The notes beneath the pieces are model-generated. The model saw only the letters and a program-made list of their open reading frames with translations, did no database searches and was not told the origin of the DNA. A stretch of 64,000 nt of DNA, taken from Hymenobacter lucidus (GTDB taxonomy: Bacteria; Bacteroidota; Bacteroidia; Cytophagales; Hymenobacteraceae). Numbering within the stretch: the first letter of the stretch is position 1; each line of letters starts with the position of its first letter. This document shows positions 51,700-60,362 of this stretch, piece after piece. Location of the stretch: the NCBI RefSeq assembly GCF_020447265.1, contig NZ_JAJADR010000007.1, positions 62,001 to 126,000 on the forward strand. The letters run 5' to 3'. The translations under genes were made by a program, and so were the position numbers.

Positions 51700-52842
51700 T
51701 TGAGCCACACGCATTATCAAACTCTCGGGGTTTCCAGCACCGCTACGGCTCAGGAAATAAAACTGGCCTATAAACAGTTGGCTATTCAGTTTCACCCTGA
51801 TAAGCACGGCGGTAGCACCCGATTCGAGGAGCAGTTCAAGGCTGTGAATGCCGCCTACCGCATTCTGAGCGACCCGGCTCGCCGCGCTGCCTACGACCAC
51901 CAACTGCGGACCGCCGCCGCCCGGGCCGAAGAAGCCCGTCGGCAGCAGCAGTACCGGGCTCAGGGCCAGTATGTGTACGGAGTGCCCATGCCACCGCCCG
52001 CCCCGCTGCGCACCCGCCCCCCAGCCGGCTCCACCGAGCGGCATTACCAGAAAATGCCCAAGCGCCGTGCCAGCTTCACGCGCCGCGACTACCTGCTCAC
52101 GGCGGGCTTGTTTGCGCTCTTGCTGCTCTTTATTCTGGCAGTGAAGGTGACCATGGACCGCGTGACGGCAACCAGCAACTACGAAAACGGCCTGCGGGCG
52201 TACGTGAGCCGGCAGTGGAGCACCGCACACGGCTTTTTTTCTGAAACGCTGAAGTTCAAGCCAACTGACAAGAACGCGCTGCGGCACCGGGCCGAAATCG
52301 AGCAGCTTATTTACCGTAACTACAAAGCGGCCCAGCTCGATTACAAAGCCGCCTTGCGCGAAACTGATTCGCGTAAGGCGGCGGCCGTGCTGCTTTACCG
52401 CCTAGGCCAATGCCAGGCTGCGCTGGCCCAGAAAGACTCGGCGCAGCGCAGCCTGACGCACGCTTTGGCCCTCGACTCGACGCTCAGCGCGGCTTGGCTG
52501 GCCCGGGGCGAGTTGCGACTTTTTGAGCTGCTGCAATTTGGAGGCGCCATCAACGACTTATCCGTAGGGCTGCGCCAGCGGGAAGCTGCTGGGCAACTTC
52601 AATCATCGAAATACCTGACGTACCGCGGGCTGGCTTTCTACAAACTGCGTGAGTTTGGCGCAGCTCGGGAAGACTACCGCCAGGTGCTGCTACAGAATCC
52701 GAAAAACGGACAGGTGCATTTTCTACTGGGGCGACTGGCGCAGCAGGAAGGCAATACGGCTGCAGCCTGTGAGTTTTTCCGGCGGGCCGTGCAGCTGGGC
52801 TACTTGTATGGCGGCGAGGCGCTAAAGCAAAACTGCCAGTAG
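51700..52842 (+). CDS. J-domain protein with transmembrane helix and TPR repeats
   Basis: 380 residues from a TTG start (51700), the best start consistent with the domain: J-domain with HPD at about 27-36 (LAIQFHPDKHGGS), then a Pro/Gln-rich linker, one transmembrane helix (about 135-157) and TPR-like repeats to the end. A membrane J-protein could recruit DnaK to a membrane site. Divergent from the DUF1469 operon, with 150 bases between starts. Confidence 0.82.
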   Translation: MSHTHYQTLGVSSTATAQEIKLAYKQLAIQFHPDKHGGSTRFEEQFKAVNAAYRILSDPARRAAYDHQLRTAAARAEEARRQQQYRAQGQYVYGVPMPPPAPLRTRPPAGSTERHYQKMPKRRASFTRRDYLLTAGLFALLLLFILAVKVTMDRVTATSNYENGLRAYVSRQWSTAHGFFSETLKFKPTDKNALRHRAEIEQLIYRNYKAAQLDYKAALRETDSRKAAAVLLYRLGQCQAALAQKDSAQRSLTHALALDSTLSAAWLARGELRLFELLQFGGAINDLSVGLRQREAAGQLQSSKYLTYRGLAFYKLREFGAAREDYRQVLLQNPKNGQVHFLLGRLAQQEGNTAAACEFFRRAVQLGYLYGGEALKQNCQ

Positions 52843-52889
52843 CGGGGCAGGCCGAATAAGCCACATAGCCCAGTTTTTGCCAAATTATT

Positions 52890-52906
52890 TAGTAAAATAT
52901 ATACTA
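52890..52906. promoter_or_regulatory. Candidate operator before umuD
   Basis: TAGTA and TACTA separated by 7 bases form a dyad (TAGTAAAATATATACTA) in an AT-rich stretch 50 bases before the umuD ATG. Because umuDC is commonly under SOS control, this could be the repressor site; the Bacteroidota SOS motif is not well enough known to me to confirm it. Confidence 0.35.
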
Positions 52907-52955
52907 TTTTAATTAGCAATACGTATCATTGCGGCAAACCTATTGTGCTGTCGTT

Positions 52956-53420
52956 ATGAGCCGAGTTGTTGTCCTGAATGTGCTGCGGAAGCCACTGCTG
53001 CCTTTTTTTCAGTCTCGGGTGCCGGGCGGGTTTCCGTCGCCTGCCGAAGACCATGTGGGTGCTAAGCTAGACCTGAATGCACTGCTGCTGCCTCATCCGC
53101 ACGCCACGTACCTGGTGAAGGTGGAAGGGCACAGCATGACCGGAGGCGACTCCGGAATCCGGGATGGGGCGCTGCTGGCCGTTGATTGTCGCCTCACTCC
53201 GCAGCACAACGACGTCATTATTGCGGTAGTTGAGGGCCAGCATACGGTGAAGCGCCTACTCAAACGGCAGGACACGTGGTGGCTAGTGCCCGACAACCCA
53301 ACTTTCCCATCGATTCCACTGACTGGCGAGCCGGACCTGTACGACTGCTGGGGCGTAGTCACGTATGTACTGACTGAAACCCGCCCGGGCAAACTCTCGC
53401 GCCATGTTCGCGTTGGTTGA
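52956..53420 (+). CDS. umuD: UmuD-type SOS mutagenesis protein
   Basis: 154 residues. Self-cleaving S24 family peptidase domain: Ser60 in GHSMTGG and Lys99 in TVKRLL form the dyad, and a Gly-Gly before FPSPAED (residues 24-26) is the likely cleavage site, at the same place as in E. coli UmuD. The ATG at 52956 is preferred; a TTG at 52929 would add 9 residues. It overlaps umuC by 17 bases. Confidence 0.93.
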   Translation: MSRVVVLNVLRKPLLPFFQSRVPGGFPSPAEDHVGAKLDLNALLLPHPHATYLVKVEGHSMTGGDSGIRDGALLAVDCRLTPQHNDVIIAVVEGQHTVKRLLKRQDTWWLVPDNPTFPSIPLTGEPDLYDCWGVVTYVLTETRPGKLSRHVRVG

Positions 53421-54708
53421 TTGTAACAACTTCTACGTGAGTTGTGAGCGGGCTTTTCAACCCCGGCTGGAAGGCAAGCCGGTGGTAGTTCTCAGCAACA
53501 ATGACGGCTGTATCGTGTCGCGTTCCGCCGAAGCCAAGGCCCTGGGCATTCGGATGGGAACCCCATACTTCCAGGCCCGGCCAGTGCTGGATCAGCACCA
53601 GGGCTACGCCTTTTCCTCGAACTATGCCTTGTATGGCGATATGTCGCGGCGTGTGATGGGCTACCTGGCCGAGGTGGCTCCCGAAGTAGAGGTGTATTCC
53701 GTGGATGAGGCTTTCCTCAACCTTACGGGTATGGAGCAGTGGCAAGGCGACCTGGAAGCGTACGGCCGCCGCATTCAGGCCGGTATCAGGCAGTATGTGC
53801 ACCTGCCCACCTGTGTTGGTATTGCGTCTACTAAAACCCTGGCCAAGCTGGCTAATCACGTCGTCAAGAAAAGCACCGCCCACCACGGAGTGCTGTGTCT
53901 GGATTCGCCGGAGCAGTGCCGCTGGGCCTTGGAACAGGTGGCCGCGGCAGACGTATGGGGAATCGGCCGCCAACAGGCGGCCAGGTTGCAAGCGCACGGT
54001 ATTACAACGGCTGCCGAGCTGGCCGAGGTGTCGGAGGCGTGGGCCCGCCGCCATTTGGGCGGCGTAGTTGGGGCCCGCCTTGTGCGGGAGCTGCAAGGGC
54101 AGGCCTGCCTAGAGCTGACTCCCAGCGACGATGCACTGCCCCAGCGGCATAGCATAGCCCACACCCGCAGCTTTGGTACGCCCCTGACGGCCTATCAGCC
54201 GCTGCTCGGTGCGGTAGCGGCATTTGCCACCCGTGCCGCGGAAAAGCTGCGCCGCCAGAATAGTGCCGTCAATATTCTCACAGTATTCCTGAGCAAAAAC
54301 CGGCACGGGTCGGCGCCCGCCCCGCATACCACTTCTGCTACCCTGAATCTGCCCGCCGCCACGAGCGACACCGCCGAATTGATTCGATATGCCCGCACCG
54401 CTCTCAAAAGAATCTGGCAACCGGGTAGCGCCTACAAGAAAGCCGGGGTGGTTTTTGCCGGATTGGAAACGGCCGGCGCGCAACAGCTCAACTTGTTTGA
54501 AGCGTCGGGTCAGACGGCGCAGCGCGTCAGGCTGATGGCCGAGCTCGACAGGCTTAACGCCCACTATGGGGCCGGCACTGTTGGGTTTGCCACGGCGCTG
54601 CCAGGAAAAGGCGAGAACTGGAGCGGAAAAAAAGACCTACGGACCCCGGCTTATACTACCTGCTTCAAGGAGCTCTGGTGCATCCACATGGACGGCGGCT
54701 TTCTGTAG
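53404..54708 (+). CDS. umuC: UmuC-type translesion DNA polymerase V catalytic subunit
   Basis: 434-residue Y-family polymerase: ALVDCNNFYVSCERAF at the N-terminus, YSVDEAFLNL carrying the two palm acidic residues, IGIASTKTLAKLAN-like segment, little finger, and a DUF4113-like C-terminus (GKKDLRTPAYTTCFKELWCIHM). Translationally coupled to umuD. Performs error-prone lesion bypass with activated UmuD. Confidence 0.95.
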   Translation: MFALVDCNNFYVSCERAFQPRLEGKPVVVLSNNDGCIVSRSAEAKALGIRMGTPYFQARPVLDQHQGYAFSSNYALYGDMSRRVMGYLAEVAPEVEVYSVDEAFLNLTGMEQWQGDLEAYGRRIQAGIRQYVHLPTCVGIASTKTLAKLANHVVKKSTAHHGVLCLDSPEQCRWALEQVAAADVWGIGRQQAARLQAHGITTAAELAEVSEAWARRHLGGVVGARLVRELQGQACLELTPSDDALPQRHSIAHTRSFGTPLTAYQPLLGAVAAFATRAAEKLRRQNSAVNILTVFLSKNRHGSAPAPHTTSATLNLPAATSDTAELIRYARTALKRIWQPGSAYKKAGVVFAGLETAGAQQLNLFEASGQTAQRVRLMAELDRLNAHYGAGTVGFATALPGKGENWSGKKDLRTPAYTTCFKELWCIHMDGGFL

Positions 54709-54773
54709 CCAAGGCGCCAGCCACGGCGCAACTCATGTCGGCCTGTGGGGCGGCAAGAGCGTAAAGCCACAAA

Positions 54774-54806
54774 AAAAGCCCTTCTGCGGGATGCAGAAGG
54801 GCTTTT
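54774..54806 (-). terminator. Terminator of tRNA-Phe
   Basis: A 14-bp perfect stem (AAAAGCCCTTCTGC / GCAGAAGGGCTTTT) with a 5-base loop and a T-run on the minus strand, starting 4 bases after the tRNA 3' end. Confidence 0.88.
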
Positions 54807-54809
54807 CAG

Positions 54810-54882
<73 letters not shown>

Positions 54883-54924
54883 AGCTCGTGGCCCCCGCTG
54901 GCCGGTTATTGCCGTTGGGGAGCA

Positions 54925-54954
54925 CAAAAGTAGTAAACCAAAACGAACCTGCAA
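54925..54954 (-). promoter_or_regulatory. Promoter of tRNA-Phe
   Basis: On the minus strand TTGC (54951-54954) is followed after 18 bases by TACTTTTG (54925-54932), matching the TTTG / TAnnTTTG pattern, about 40 bases before the mature tRNA. Confidence 0.6.
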
Positions 54955-54999
54955 GGCTCAGCGAAAAAAAACTTTCAGATAAAAAAGCCGTAATTTGTT

Positions 55000-56424
55000 A
55001 TGCATAACGAGTATATTTCGGCCCTAACCCCAAACCTACCCTTTCCCGTGCACTTCTCCATCCAAAACCTCCTCTTCTTGCTCGTCGCGGCGGCAGGCTT
55101 CGGCCTGTTTGCGTGGCAGGTGCGCAAGGTCCGGGCTAATATCCTCGTCGGGCGCGACCGGGATATGTCGGGCAACGTCAGTGAGCGACTCAACAAGACT
55201 CTGCTGGTGGCATTTGGCCAGCAGAAGATGTTTAAGCGCATTACGCCCGCTTTGCTGCACATGATAGTGTACGTGGGCTTCATCGTTATCAACGTCGAGG
55301 TCATCGAAATAATGATTGACGGCCTGTTTGGCACGCACCGCGCCCTGAGTTTTCTGGGGCCGCTCTACAGCTTGCTGGTCGGCACCAATGAGGTATTGGG
55401 TGCCCTGGTAATTGTGGCGGTGGCGGCCTTCTGGTGGCGGCGCAACGTGGGCGGCGTACGCCGCTTTACGGGGCCAGAGTTGCGGATGTGGCCCAAGATG
55501 GACGCCAACATCATTCTCTACGTCGAGGTGATTCTGATGATTGCGCTCTTCACGATGAATGCCGCCGACCTGAAGCTACATGGCCCTGAGCTACCGGGTG
55601 CTTTCCCTATTAGCTCTCTGCTCACGGGCCTATTGCCAAGCAGCCCGGAAGCTCTGCACGTACTGGAGCGCGTAGGCTGGTGGGCGCATATTGTGGGCAT
55701 TCTGTGCTTTCTGAACTACCTGCCCAGCTCCAAGCACTTCCACATCATCATGGCGTTTCCGAACGTGTACTACTCCCGCTTGGTACCGCAGGGGCAGTTT
55801 TCGAACGTGGACAGCATCACCCACGAGGTGAAGGCCATGATGGACCCGTCTTACGTGGTGCCGGCCCCGGCTACCAATCCCGATGGCTCGGCCATGGCAC
55901 CCACGCCATTCGGGGCCAAGGACGTGGATGATCTGGCCTGGACGAACCTGCTGAACGCGTATTCCTGCACCGAGTGTGGCCGCTGCACCTCCGTATGCCC
56001 CGCCAACCTGACCGGTAAGCTGCTCTCGCCCCGCAAAATCATCATGGATACCCGCGACCGGGTGGAAGAGAAGTACAACTCACCGCTGATTTTTCAGCCC
56101 AACCTCTACGGCTCCGAAGCCAAGCACGCCGAGCAGGAAGTGCTCGACAAGGAAACTCACACGCTGCTGCGCGGCTACGTAACGCCCGAGGAGCTATGGG
56201 CCTGCACTACTTGCAATGCCTGTGTAGAGGCCTGCCCCGTGAACATCAATCCGTTGGAAAGCATTATAGAAATGCGCCGCTTCCTGGTGCTGGAAGAGTC
56301 GGCCGCGCCCAACTCGCTGAACGTGATGTTCTCCAACATCGAAAACAACGGTGCGCCGTGGGCCTTCTCACCGTCGGACCGCTTCAACTGGGCCGACGAG
56401 CTGTTCGTGGCCGAGAAAGCATAA
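55000..56424 (+). CDS. Membrane-bound Fe-S protein, heterodisulfide-reductase-type
   Basis: 474 residues. N-terminal half has about five transmembrane helices of the nitrate-reductase-gamma/HdrE-like type. The C-terminal half has two 4Fe-4S sites, CTECGRCTSVCP (about 325-336) and CTTCNACVEACP (about 404-415). It probably passes electrons to or from quinones. With the next gene it forms a two-gene module; an acyl-CoA dehydrogenase/ETF to menaquinone route is a plausible role (inference). A repeat of family C separates the two genes. Confidence 0.88.
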   Translation: MHNEYISALTPNLPFPVHFSIQNLLFLLVAAAGFGLFAWQVRKVRANILVGRDRDMSGNVSERLNKTLLVAFGQQKMFKRITPALLHMIVYVGFIVINVEVIEIMIDGLFGTHRALSFLGPLYSLLVGTNEVLGALVIVAVAAFWWRRNVGGVRRFTGPELRMWPKMDANIILYVEVILMIALFTMNAADLKLHGPELPGAFPISSLLTGLLPSSPEALHVLERVGWWAHIVGILCFLNYLPSSKHFHIIMAFPNVYYSRLVPQGQFSNVDSITHEVKAMMDPSYVVPAPATNPDGSAMAPTPFGAKDVDDLAWTNLLNAYSCTECGRCTSVCPANLTGKLLSPRKIIMDTRDRVEEKYNSPLIFQPNLYGSEAKHAEQEVLDKETHTLLRGYVTPEELWACTTCNACVEACPVNINPLESIIEMRRFLVLEESAAPNSLNVMFSNIENNGAPWAFSPSDRFNWADELFVAEKA

Positions 56425-56430
56425 AGTGAG

Positions 56431-56523
56431 TTGTCAGTTGCTGGTTGTCAGTTGTCAGGAAACAGGCAATGAGAACCGGCTGCTGACGGCTTCCCTGACA
56501 ACTAAAAACTGACAACTGTCAAC
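56431..56523. repeat. Dispersed palindromic repeat family C, copy 1
   Basis: Left arm built of TTGTCAGTTGCTGGTTGTCAG and right arm of CTGACAACTAAAAACTGACAACTG, mutually complementary, around a variable centre. It fills the gap between the two Fe-S genes. Copy 2 is at 63651-63748 and shares the left-arm sequence almost base for base. Confidence 0.75.
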
Positions 56524-56532
56524 AAAGAATAT

Positions 56533-57435
56533 ATGGCTGAGCAACTTGCCAAACGCCCCATCAACGTTCCTCTCATGTCCAATCTGGCGGCGGCCGGGGA
56601 GGAGCCCGAAATTCTGTTCTGGGTGGGCTGCGCCGGGGCTTTCGACGACCGGTACAAGCGCGTAACTCGGGCTTTCGTCCGGATTCTGGAGCACGCCAAT
56701 GTAAAGTACGCCGTGCTGGGCATGGAAGAGACCTGCACCGGCGACCCGGCTAAGCGCGCTGGTAACGAGTTCCTGTTTCAGATGCAGGCCGTGCAGAACA
56801 TTACCACCTTCGAGGGCTACGGCATCAAGAAGATTGTAACGGCCTGCCCGCACTGTTTCAACACGATTAAAAACGAGTATCCGGCCCTGGGCGGCAACTA
56901 CGAGGTCATTCACCACAGCACCTTCCTGCAGCAGCTCATCAACGAAGGCCGGGTGGGCGTGGCCGGTGGCGGCGAGTTCAAGGGCCAGCGCATCACCTTC
57001 CACGATTCCTGCTACCTAGGCCGGGCCAACAACATCTACGAGGCCCCGCGCGAGGTGCTGGCCGTGCTGGATGCCGACTTGGTAGAAATGAAGCGCAGCA
57101 AGGCCAACGGTCTGTGCTGCGGCGCAGGTGGCGCCCAGATGTGGAAGGAGCCCGAGCCTGGTAAGAAAGACATCAACGTGGAGCGTACCGAGGAAGCCCT
57201 GGCTGCCCTGGATGGCAACGCTGCCGCGCTGGCTAACCTCTACGGCGTGGAAAGCGGCAACGCCGGCGCCACGCCTGCCCCGCGCAACAGCCAGCAAGGC
57301 AGCATCATTGCCGTATCGTGCCCCTTTTGCATGACCATGATGAGCGACGGAGTGAAGAACAAGGAGCGCGAAAATAACGTGCAGGTCTTCGACATTGCTG
57401 AGCTTATTGCCACAGCCGAAGGCCTGAACGCCTAA
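56533..57435 (+). CDS. CCG-domain (HdrB/GlpC/LutA-type) Fe-S oxidoreductase subunit
   Basis: 300 residues with two Cys-rich CCG-type domains: FWVGCAGAFD, with METCTGDPAKRAGNE and ACPHCFNTIKNEY, and HDSCYLGRANNIYEAPREVL with GLCCGAGGAQMW and a late CPFCMTMM. CCG domains hold noncanonical Fe-S clusters in heterodisulfide reductase B subunits and related proteins. No membrane segment; pairs with the upstream membrane Fe-S protein, which supplies the ferredoxin-type clusters. A strong hairpin follows. Confidence 0.92.
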   Translation: MAEQLAKRPINVPLMSNLAAAGEEPEILFWVGCAGAFDDRYKRVTRAFVRILEHANVKYAVLGMEETCTGDPAKRAGNEFLFQMQAVQNITTFEGYGIKKIVTACPHCFNTIKNEYPALGGNYEVIHHSTFLQQLINEGRVGVAGGGEFKGQRITFHDSCYLGRANNIYEAPREVLAVLDADLVEMKRSKANGLCCGAGGAQMWKEPEPGKKDINVERTEEALAALDGNAAALANLYGVESGNAGATPAPRNSQQGSIIAVSCPFCMTMMSDGVKNKERENNVQVFDIAELIATAEGLNA

Positions 57436-57486
57436 CGCGGCCTAACGCTTTGTCCGTAAGCACAATTTGCGGCGGCGGAGAGCTGA

Positions 57487-57527
57487 ATAAACCTGCCCCG
57501 GCGGAACTTCCGACCGGGGCAGTTTAT
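57487..57527 (+). terminator. Hairpin terminator after the Fe-S gene pair
   Basis: ATAAACCTGCCCCGG pairs with CCGGGGCAGTTTAT (one bulged C in the left arm) around a 12-base loop. Confidence 0.75.
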
Positions 57528-57627
57528 GTTTGTAGGAGAAGAGTCCGATTCCAGGCTGCGCCGTTGCGGGACAGTGCCGGGCGGGCTCCAGGTTCCTTTT
57601 TTTCGTTTCTGGCTCAAGCTCCAACAT

Positions 57628-58113
57628 ATGTACGTTCCCTTCGCACAGCTCCCGGCTACGGCCCGGATCTGGATTTACCAAGCTAGCCGCCCCTTCACCG
57701 ACGCCGAAATTGCCGCGGTAGAGCCCGAGCTGCAGCGCTTTGCGGCGGAGTGGACCAGCCACGGCCGCACACTGGAGGCATCGGCTGCTATTCTGCACCA
57801 TCAGTTTCTGGTTGTCGGGCTGAATGAGGCTGTAGCCGACGCCAGTGGTTGCTCCATCGATGCGTCGGTGCGGTTTGTTCGGCTGGTAGAAGAGCAGCTA
57901 AATCTGCAGTTGCTGGAAAAGTCGCAGCTGGCGTTTCTCGTGGATGGTCAAGTGCAGCTCATCGACCGGCGGCAGTTGCGGGAAGTAATAGCCGCCGGGC
58001 AGCTAACGGCCGAGACGCCCTATTTCGACAACACCGTGGCCGAAAACGGTCGGCTTCGGCAGGCGTGGCCGGCGCCGGCCGCAACGACCTGGCTAGCAAA
58101 ATATTTCGCCTAG
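57628..58113 (+). CDS. Conserved hypothetical protein (often labelled ABC transporter ATPase)
   Basis: 161 residues from ATG 57628 (MYVPFAQLPATARIWIYQASRPF). No Walker A or ABC signature, so the common database label is not supported. Family features are WIYQASRPFTDAEIAAVEPELQRFAAEWTSHG and HHQFLVVGLNEAVADASGCSIDASVRFVR. Function unknown. The open frame to 57526 lies in the preceding terminator. Confidence 0.75.
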   Translation: MYVPFAQLPATARIWIYQASRPFTDAEIAAVEPELQRFAAEWTSHGRTLEASAAILHHQFLVVGLNEAVADASGCSIDASVRFVRLVEEQLNLQLLEKSQLAFLVDGQVQLIDRRQLREVIAAGQLTAETPYFDNTVAENGRLRQAWPAPAATTWLAKYFA

Positions 58114-58222
58114 CGGAAAATGTTTTTTGCCGCTCAGTGGAATAATAGGTAAACTTAGTATAATTGCCAGGCTCAAGATGGCATAATGCCGAGCCGTGTA
58201 CCATTTCACTCCACCTACATCC

Positions 58223-60151
58223 ATGAGGAAATTACTGTTTGTGTGCGCCGCGGCAGGCTCGGCTGCTATGCTGAGCAGTTGTGCTACGACGGGCAGCATG
58301 AGCAAAGCTGATAAACGCTTCGCCCGTGGTGAATACGAAACTGCAATTGAATTATACAAAGCGGACGTCGCCAAAGGCAAGAACATTGCCATGGCCAATT
58401 TCCGCGTGGCGGAGTCGTATAGACTCTCGAACCGCATTGAGCAGGCTGAGTCCTACTACAAGGCGGCAGTGGATGGCGGAGTGAAAAACCCGGACGCGGC
58501 TTTCTACTACGGGCTGGCATTGAAAGCCAACGGCAAATTCGACGAGGCTGCTACCCAGTTTGATGCTTACACCCAGAACGGCACCAACCGGACGCTGGCA
58601 GCCCGGGCCGAAATGGAAGCCAAAAACTCCCGCCTCGGCACCCAGATAGTGGCCATGCGCACCAACAACGAGGTGATGCCGCTCGACCAGATTAATACGC
58701 CCTCAGCCGAGTTTAGTGCAACCATGATGCCGACGACCAAGGAATTGGTATTTGCTTCGGGGCGCGAAGGCAAGAAATACGCCGGCAACGGGGAAGGCTT
58801 CAACGACCTGTTTGCCATCAAATTTGACGACGAGGCCAAGATGAGCGGCGGTACGGTGCGCAAGCTGGAGCCGGCCTTCAACACCGAGGACATGCACGAG
58901 GCCAGTGCTACTTACTCGCCCGATGGTAAGATGGTGGTGTTTGCCCGCTCCAACAACGGCTCGAAGAAAGGCTACCTCAGCGTTGACTTGTGGTCGTCGT
59001 TCTTCAAAAACGGCGTTTGGGAAGAGCCCAAGTTGATTAACATCAATGACCGGACGGCCGACGACTTCTCGCCGGTATTCTCGCCCGATGGGCAGACACT
59101 GTATTTCGCCTCGGGCCGCAAAGGCGGCTCGGGTGGCAACGATATCTACAAAGCCACGCTGGGCGCCAATGGCCGCTTCACACCGGCCGAAAACCTGGGT
59201 CCGGAAGTAAACACGGCCGGCAATGAGAACTTCCCCGCCGTGGCCCCCGATGGCACGCTGTACTTCTCTTCCGACGGGCATCCCGGCCTGGGCAAGCTCG
59301 ACATCTTCGTGCTCAACAAGGGCAAGGTAGAAAACCTGGGCGCCCCCATTAACAGCAACAGCGACGACTTTGCGCCCTTCTTTACGGGCAAGGATATGGG
59401 CGTTTTCGCTTCTAACCGCTCGGGCGGCAAAGGCAGCGACGACCTATACATGTTCCGCAAAAAGCCGCTCAAGCTCGTTACCTTCTACGCCGACGGTACC
59501 CTAGTGGAGCGCAACGACAAAACCGGCGAAACCCTGCCCGTAGCCAACGAAACGGTAGCCGTATTCGACAGCAAAGGCCAGAAGTTGCAGGAAGTGACTT
59601 CGGGAGCTGATGGTAAGTTCACGGTGAAGCTTGACTCGGCCGCTGCCAGCTATTCGCTTATTGCCGACCGCGCCGGCTATTTCTCGGCCCGCAATGGTGT
59701 GAGCACCGTAGGCCGTAAGCCGAGCCAGGCCGAGCTGACTAGCGAAATGACCGACATCAAGGTGCCTGTGACGCTCACGCTGACCAAAATCGTAAAGAAC
59801 AAGGCCATTGTGGTCGACAATATCTTCTACGATTACAACAAGTGGGACATTCGGACGGATGCTGCTACCGAGCTGGACAAGCTGGTACAGACGCTGAACG
59901 ACAATCCCAAAATTACCATTGAGCTTAGCTCGCACACCGACTCCCGCGGTAAGGATGCTTACAACCAGACTCTGTCGCAGAAGCGCGCGCAGTCGGCTGT
60001 CGACTACATCATCTCGAAAGGTGTGGATAAGAGCCGGATTACGGCCAAGGGCTACGGCGAAACCCGCCCGGTGCTGAAAAATGCCAAGACTGAGGAGGAC
60101 TACCAGCGCAACCGTCGCACGGAGTTCAAGGTGACGAAAATCTCCGAATAG
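58223..60151 (+). CDS. PorE-like OmpA lipoprotein (TPR, beta-propeller, CRD, OmpA)
   Basis: 642 residues from ATG 58223. A lipobox LSSC follows the signal segment. Order of domains: TPR-like repeats (about 20-140), PD40/WD40-like propeller units (FSATMMPTTKELVFASGREGKKYAG, ATYSPDGKMVVFARSNNGS, FSPDGQTLYFASGRKGGSGGNDIY), a carboxypeptidase-regulatory-like segment (about 430-500), and a C-terminal OmpA peptidoglycan-binding domain (NPKITIELSSHTDSRGKDAYNQTLSQKRAQSAVDYI). This is the architecture of PorE of the type IX secretion system and its paralogs; true PorE cannot be told from paralogs here. Confidence 0.88.
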   Translation: MRKLLFVCAAAGSAAMLSSCATTGSMSKADKRFARGEYETAIELYKADVAKGKNIAMANFRVAESYRLSNRIEQAESYYKAAVDGGVKNPDAAFYYGLALKANGKFDEAATQFDAYTQNGTNRTLAARAEMEAKNSRLGTQIVAMRTNNEVMPLDQINTPSAEFSATMMPTTKELVFASGREGKKYAGNGEGFNDLFAIKFDDEAKMSGGTVRKLEPAFNTEDMHEASATYSPDGKMVVFARSNNGSKKGYLSVDLWSSFFKNGVWEEPKLININDRTADDFSPVFSPDGQTLYFASGRKGGSGGNDIYKATLGANGRFTPAENLGPEVNTAGNENFPAVAPDGTLYFSSDGHPGLGKLDIFVLNKGKVENLGAPINSNSDDFAPFFTGKDMGVFASNRSGGKGSDDLYMFRKKPLKLVTFYADGTLVERNDKTGETLPVANETVAVFDSKGQKLQEVTSGADGKFTVKLDSAAASYSLIADRAGYFSARNGVSTVGRKPSQAELTSEMTDIKVPVTLTLTKIVKNKAIVVDNIFYDYNKWDIRTDAATELDKLVQTLNDNPKITIELSSHTDSRGKDAYNQTLSQKRAQSAVDYIISKGVDKSRITAKGYGETRPVLKNAKTEEDYQRNRRTEFKVTKISE

Positions 60152-60170
60152 CGTCACTGATTTTACTTAA

Positions 60171-60210
60171 CAAAAAAGGCCCTGTACAGCAATGTGCAGG
60201 GCCTTTTTTG
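60171..60210 (+). terminator. Hairpin terminator after the PorE-like gene
   Basis: A 14-bp perfect stem (CAAAAAAGGCCCTG / CAGGGCCTTTTTTG) with a 12-base loop. Confidence 0.9.
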
Positions 60211-60362
60211 TTGGTAGCTGCTTGTCATTCAGTAGAATTTTTTAGCGAAAATAAGGATGAGCAACAATTCGGCCCCGAGCCAAGTTCCGGAACTGGCACA
60301 ATCCTTGGCTTTAAGGAGAATACGGAGGCGGACGGGCCGCTTGCCGGAAAGCTCTTGTTGCC

